Part shown: positions 63,964 to 64,000 of the stretch, piece by piece
Layout: every line of letters begins with the position of its first letter
Position numbering within the stretch: the stretch's first letter is position 1
Origin: Bacillus sp. ISL-34
GTDB lineage: Bacteria; Bacillota; Bacilli; Bacillales; DSM-1321
DNA length: 64,000 nt
Assembly (NCBI RefSeq): GCF_018613325.1
Contig: NZ_JAGGQJ010000023.1
Coordinates: 186,001-250,000 of the forward strand
Reading direction: 5' to 3'
Notes under the pieces: model-generated
Databases searched by the model: none
Seen by the model: only the letters and a program-made list of their open reading frames with translations
What the model was told of the DNA's origin: nothing
Translations under genes and position numbers: made by a program

Positions 63964-64000
63964 GTAAATACCTCCTCATTTTAAATGCAATCGCATTAAG

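Overview
The window is the chromosome of a Gram-positive, endospore-forming, low-GC member of the Bacillaceae. Evidence: a small acid-soluble spore protein with a sigma-G type promoter, ezrA, refZ, sftA, acsA-acuABC, ccpA, ytxGHJ with a sigma-B type promoter, a BrxC-type bacillithiol-system protein, a tyrosine T-box and strong AGGAGG ribosome binding sites. From about 0.6 to 51 kb the gene order follows, as I remember it, the Bacillus subtilis ytcJ-ytjP segment (ytcJ, ytcI, sspA, thiI, iscS/nifZ, ezrA, hisJ, refZ, ytsP, dgcP, rpsD, tyrS, acsA, acuABC, ccpA, aroA, ytxJHG, murC, sftA, ytpQ, ytpP, ytoP, ytzB, ytnP, trmB, ytzH, ytmP, ytlRQP, ytjP). A genus such as Peribacillus would fit, but the sequence alone does not prove it.

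Layout. 0-9 kb: a truncated RarD-type permease, an amidohydrolase, an acyl-CoA ligase, a spore protein, the sulfur-transfer pair thiI-iscS and the division regulator ezrA. 9-14 kb: hisJ, refZ, a free-methionine sulfoxide reductase, a vestige of a GGDEF gene (dgcP position), rpsD with its leader, and tyrS under a T-box. 14-22 kb: a class A penicillin-binding protein, then the acetate-activation module: acsA divergent from acuABC, whose products acetylate and deacetylate AcsA, with a catabolite-responsive element inside acsA. 22-32 kb: ccpA, aroA, ytxGHJ, an aminopeptidase, murC and sftA. 32-36 kb: an accessory insert with a tandem glycine riboswitch ahead of an MFS transporter and an M20D amidohydrolase. 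36-51 kb: ytpQ to pepV housekeeping genes, plus mntH and dat. 51-64 kb: lineage-variable genes (MATE, SDR, DedA, signal peptidase, a secreted transglycosylase-like protein with four Ig-like repeats, small membrane proteins, siroheme-type enzymes), a decayed merR/aldo-keto reductase locus whose MerR-type promoter is intact, and a FrnE/DsbA-like protein.

Most notable: the glycine riboswitch in front of a transporter-amidohydrolase pair. The usual targets are glycine cleavage genes or sodium:amino-acid symporters. The M20D family includes hippurate (N-benzoylglycine) hydrolase, so the operon may handle glycine conjugates. The MFS gene also has an odd start region: a five-codon leader behind a strong Shine-Dalgarno sequence and a possible ATA start. 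Other leads are a structured stretch between two near-identical hairpins next to the spore-protein gene, a likely frameshift at the 5' end of ytlR, and several hairpins or palindromes with no obvious owner.
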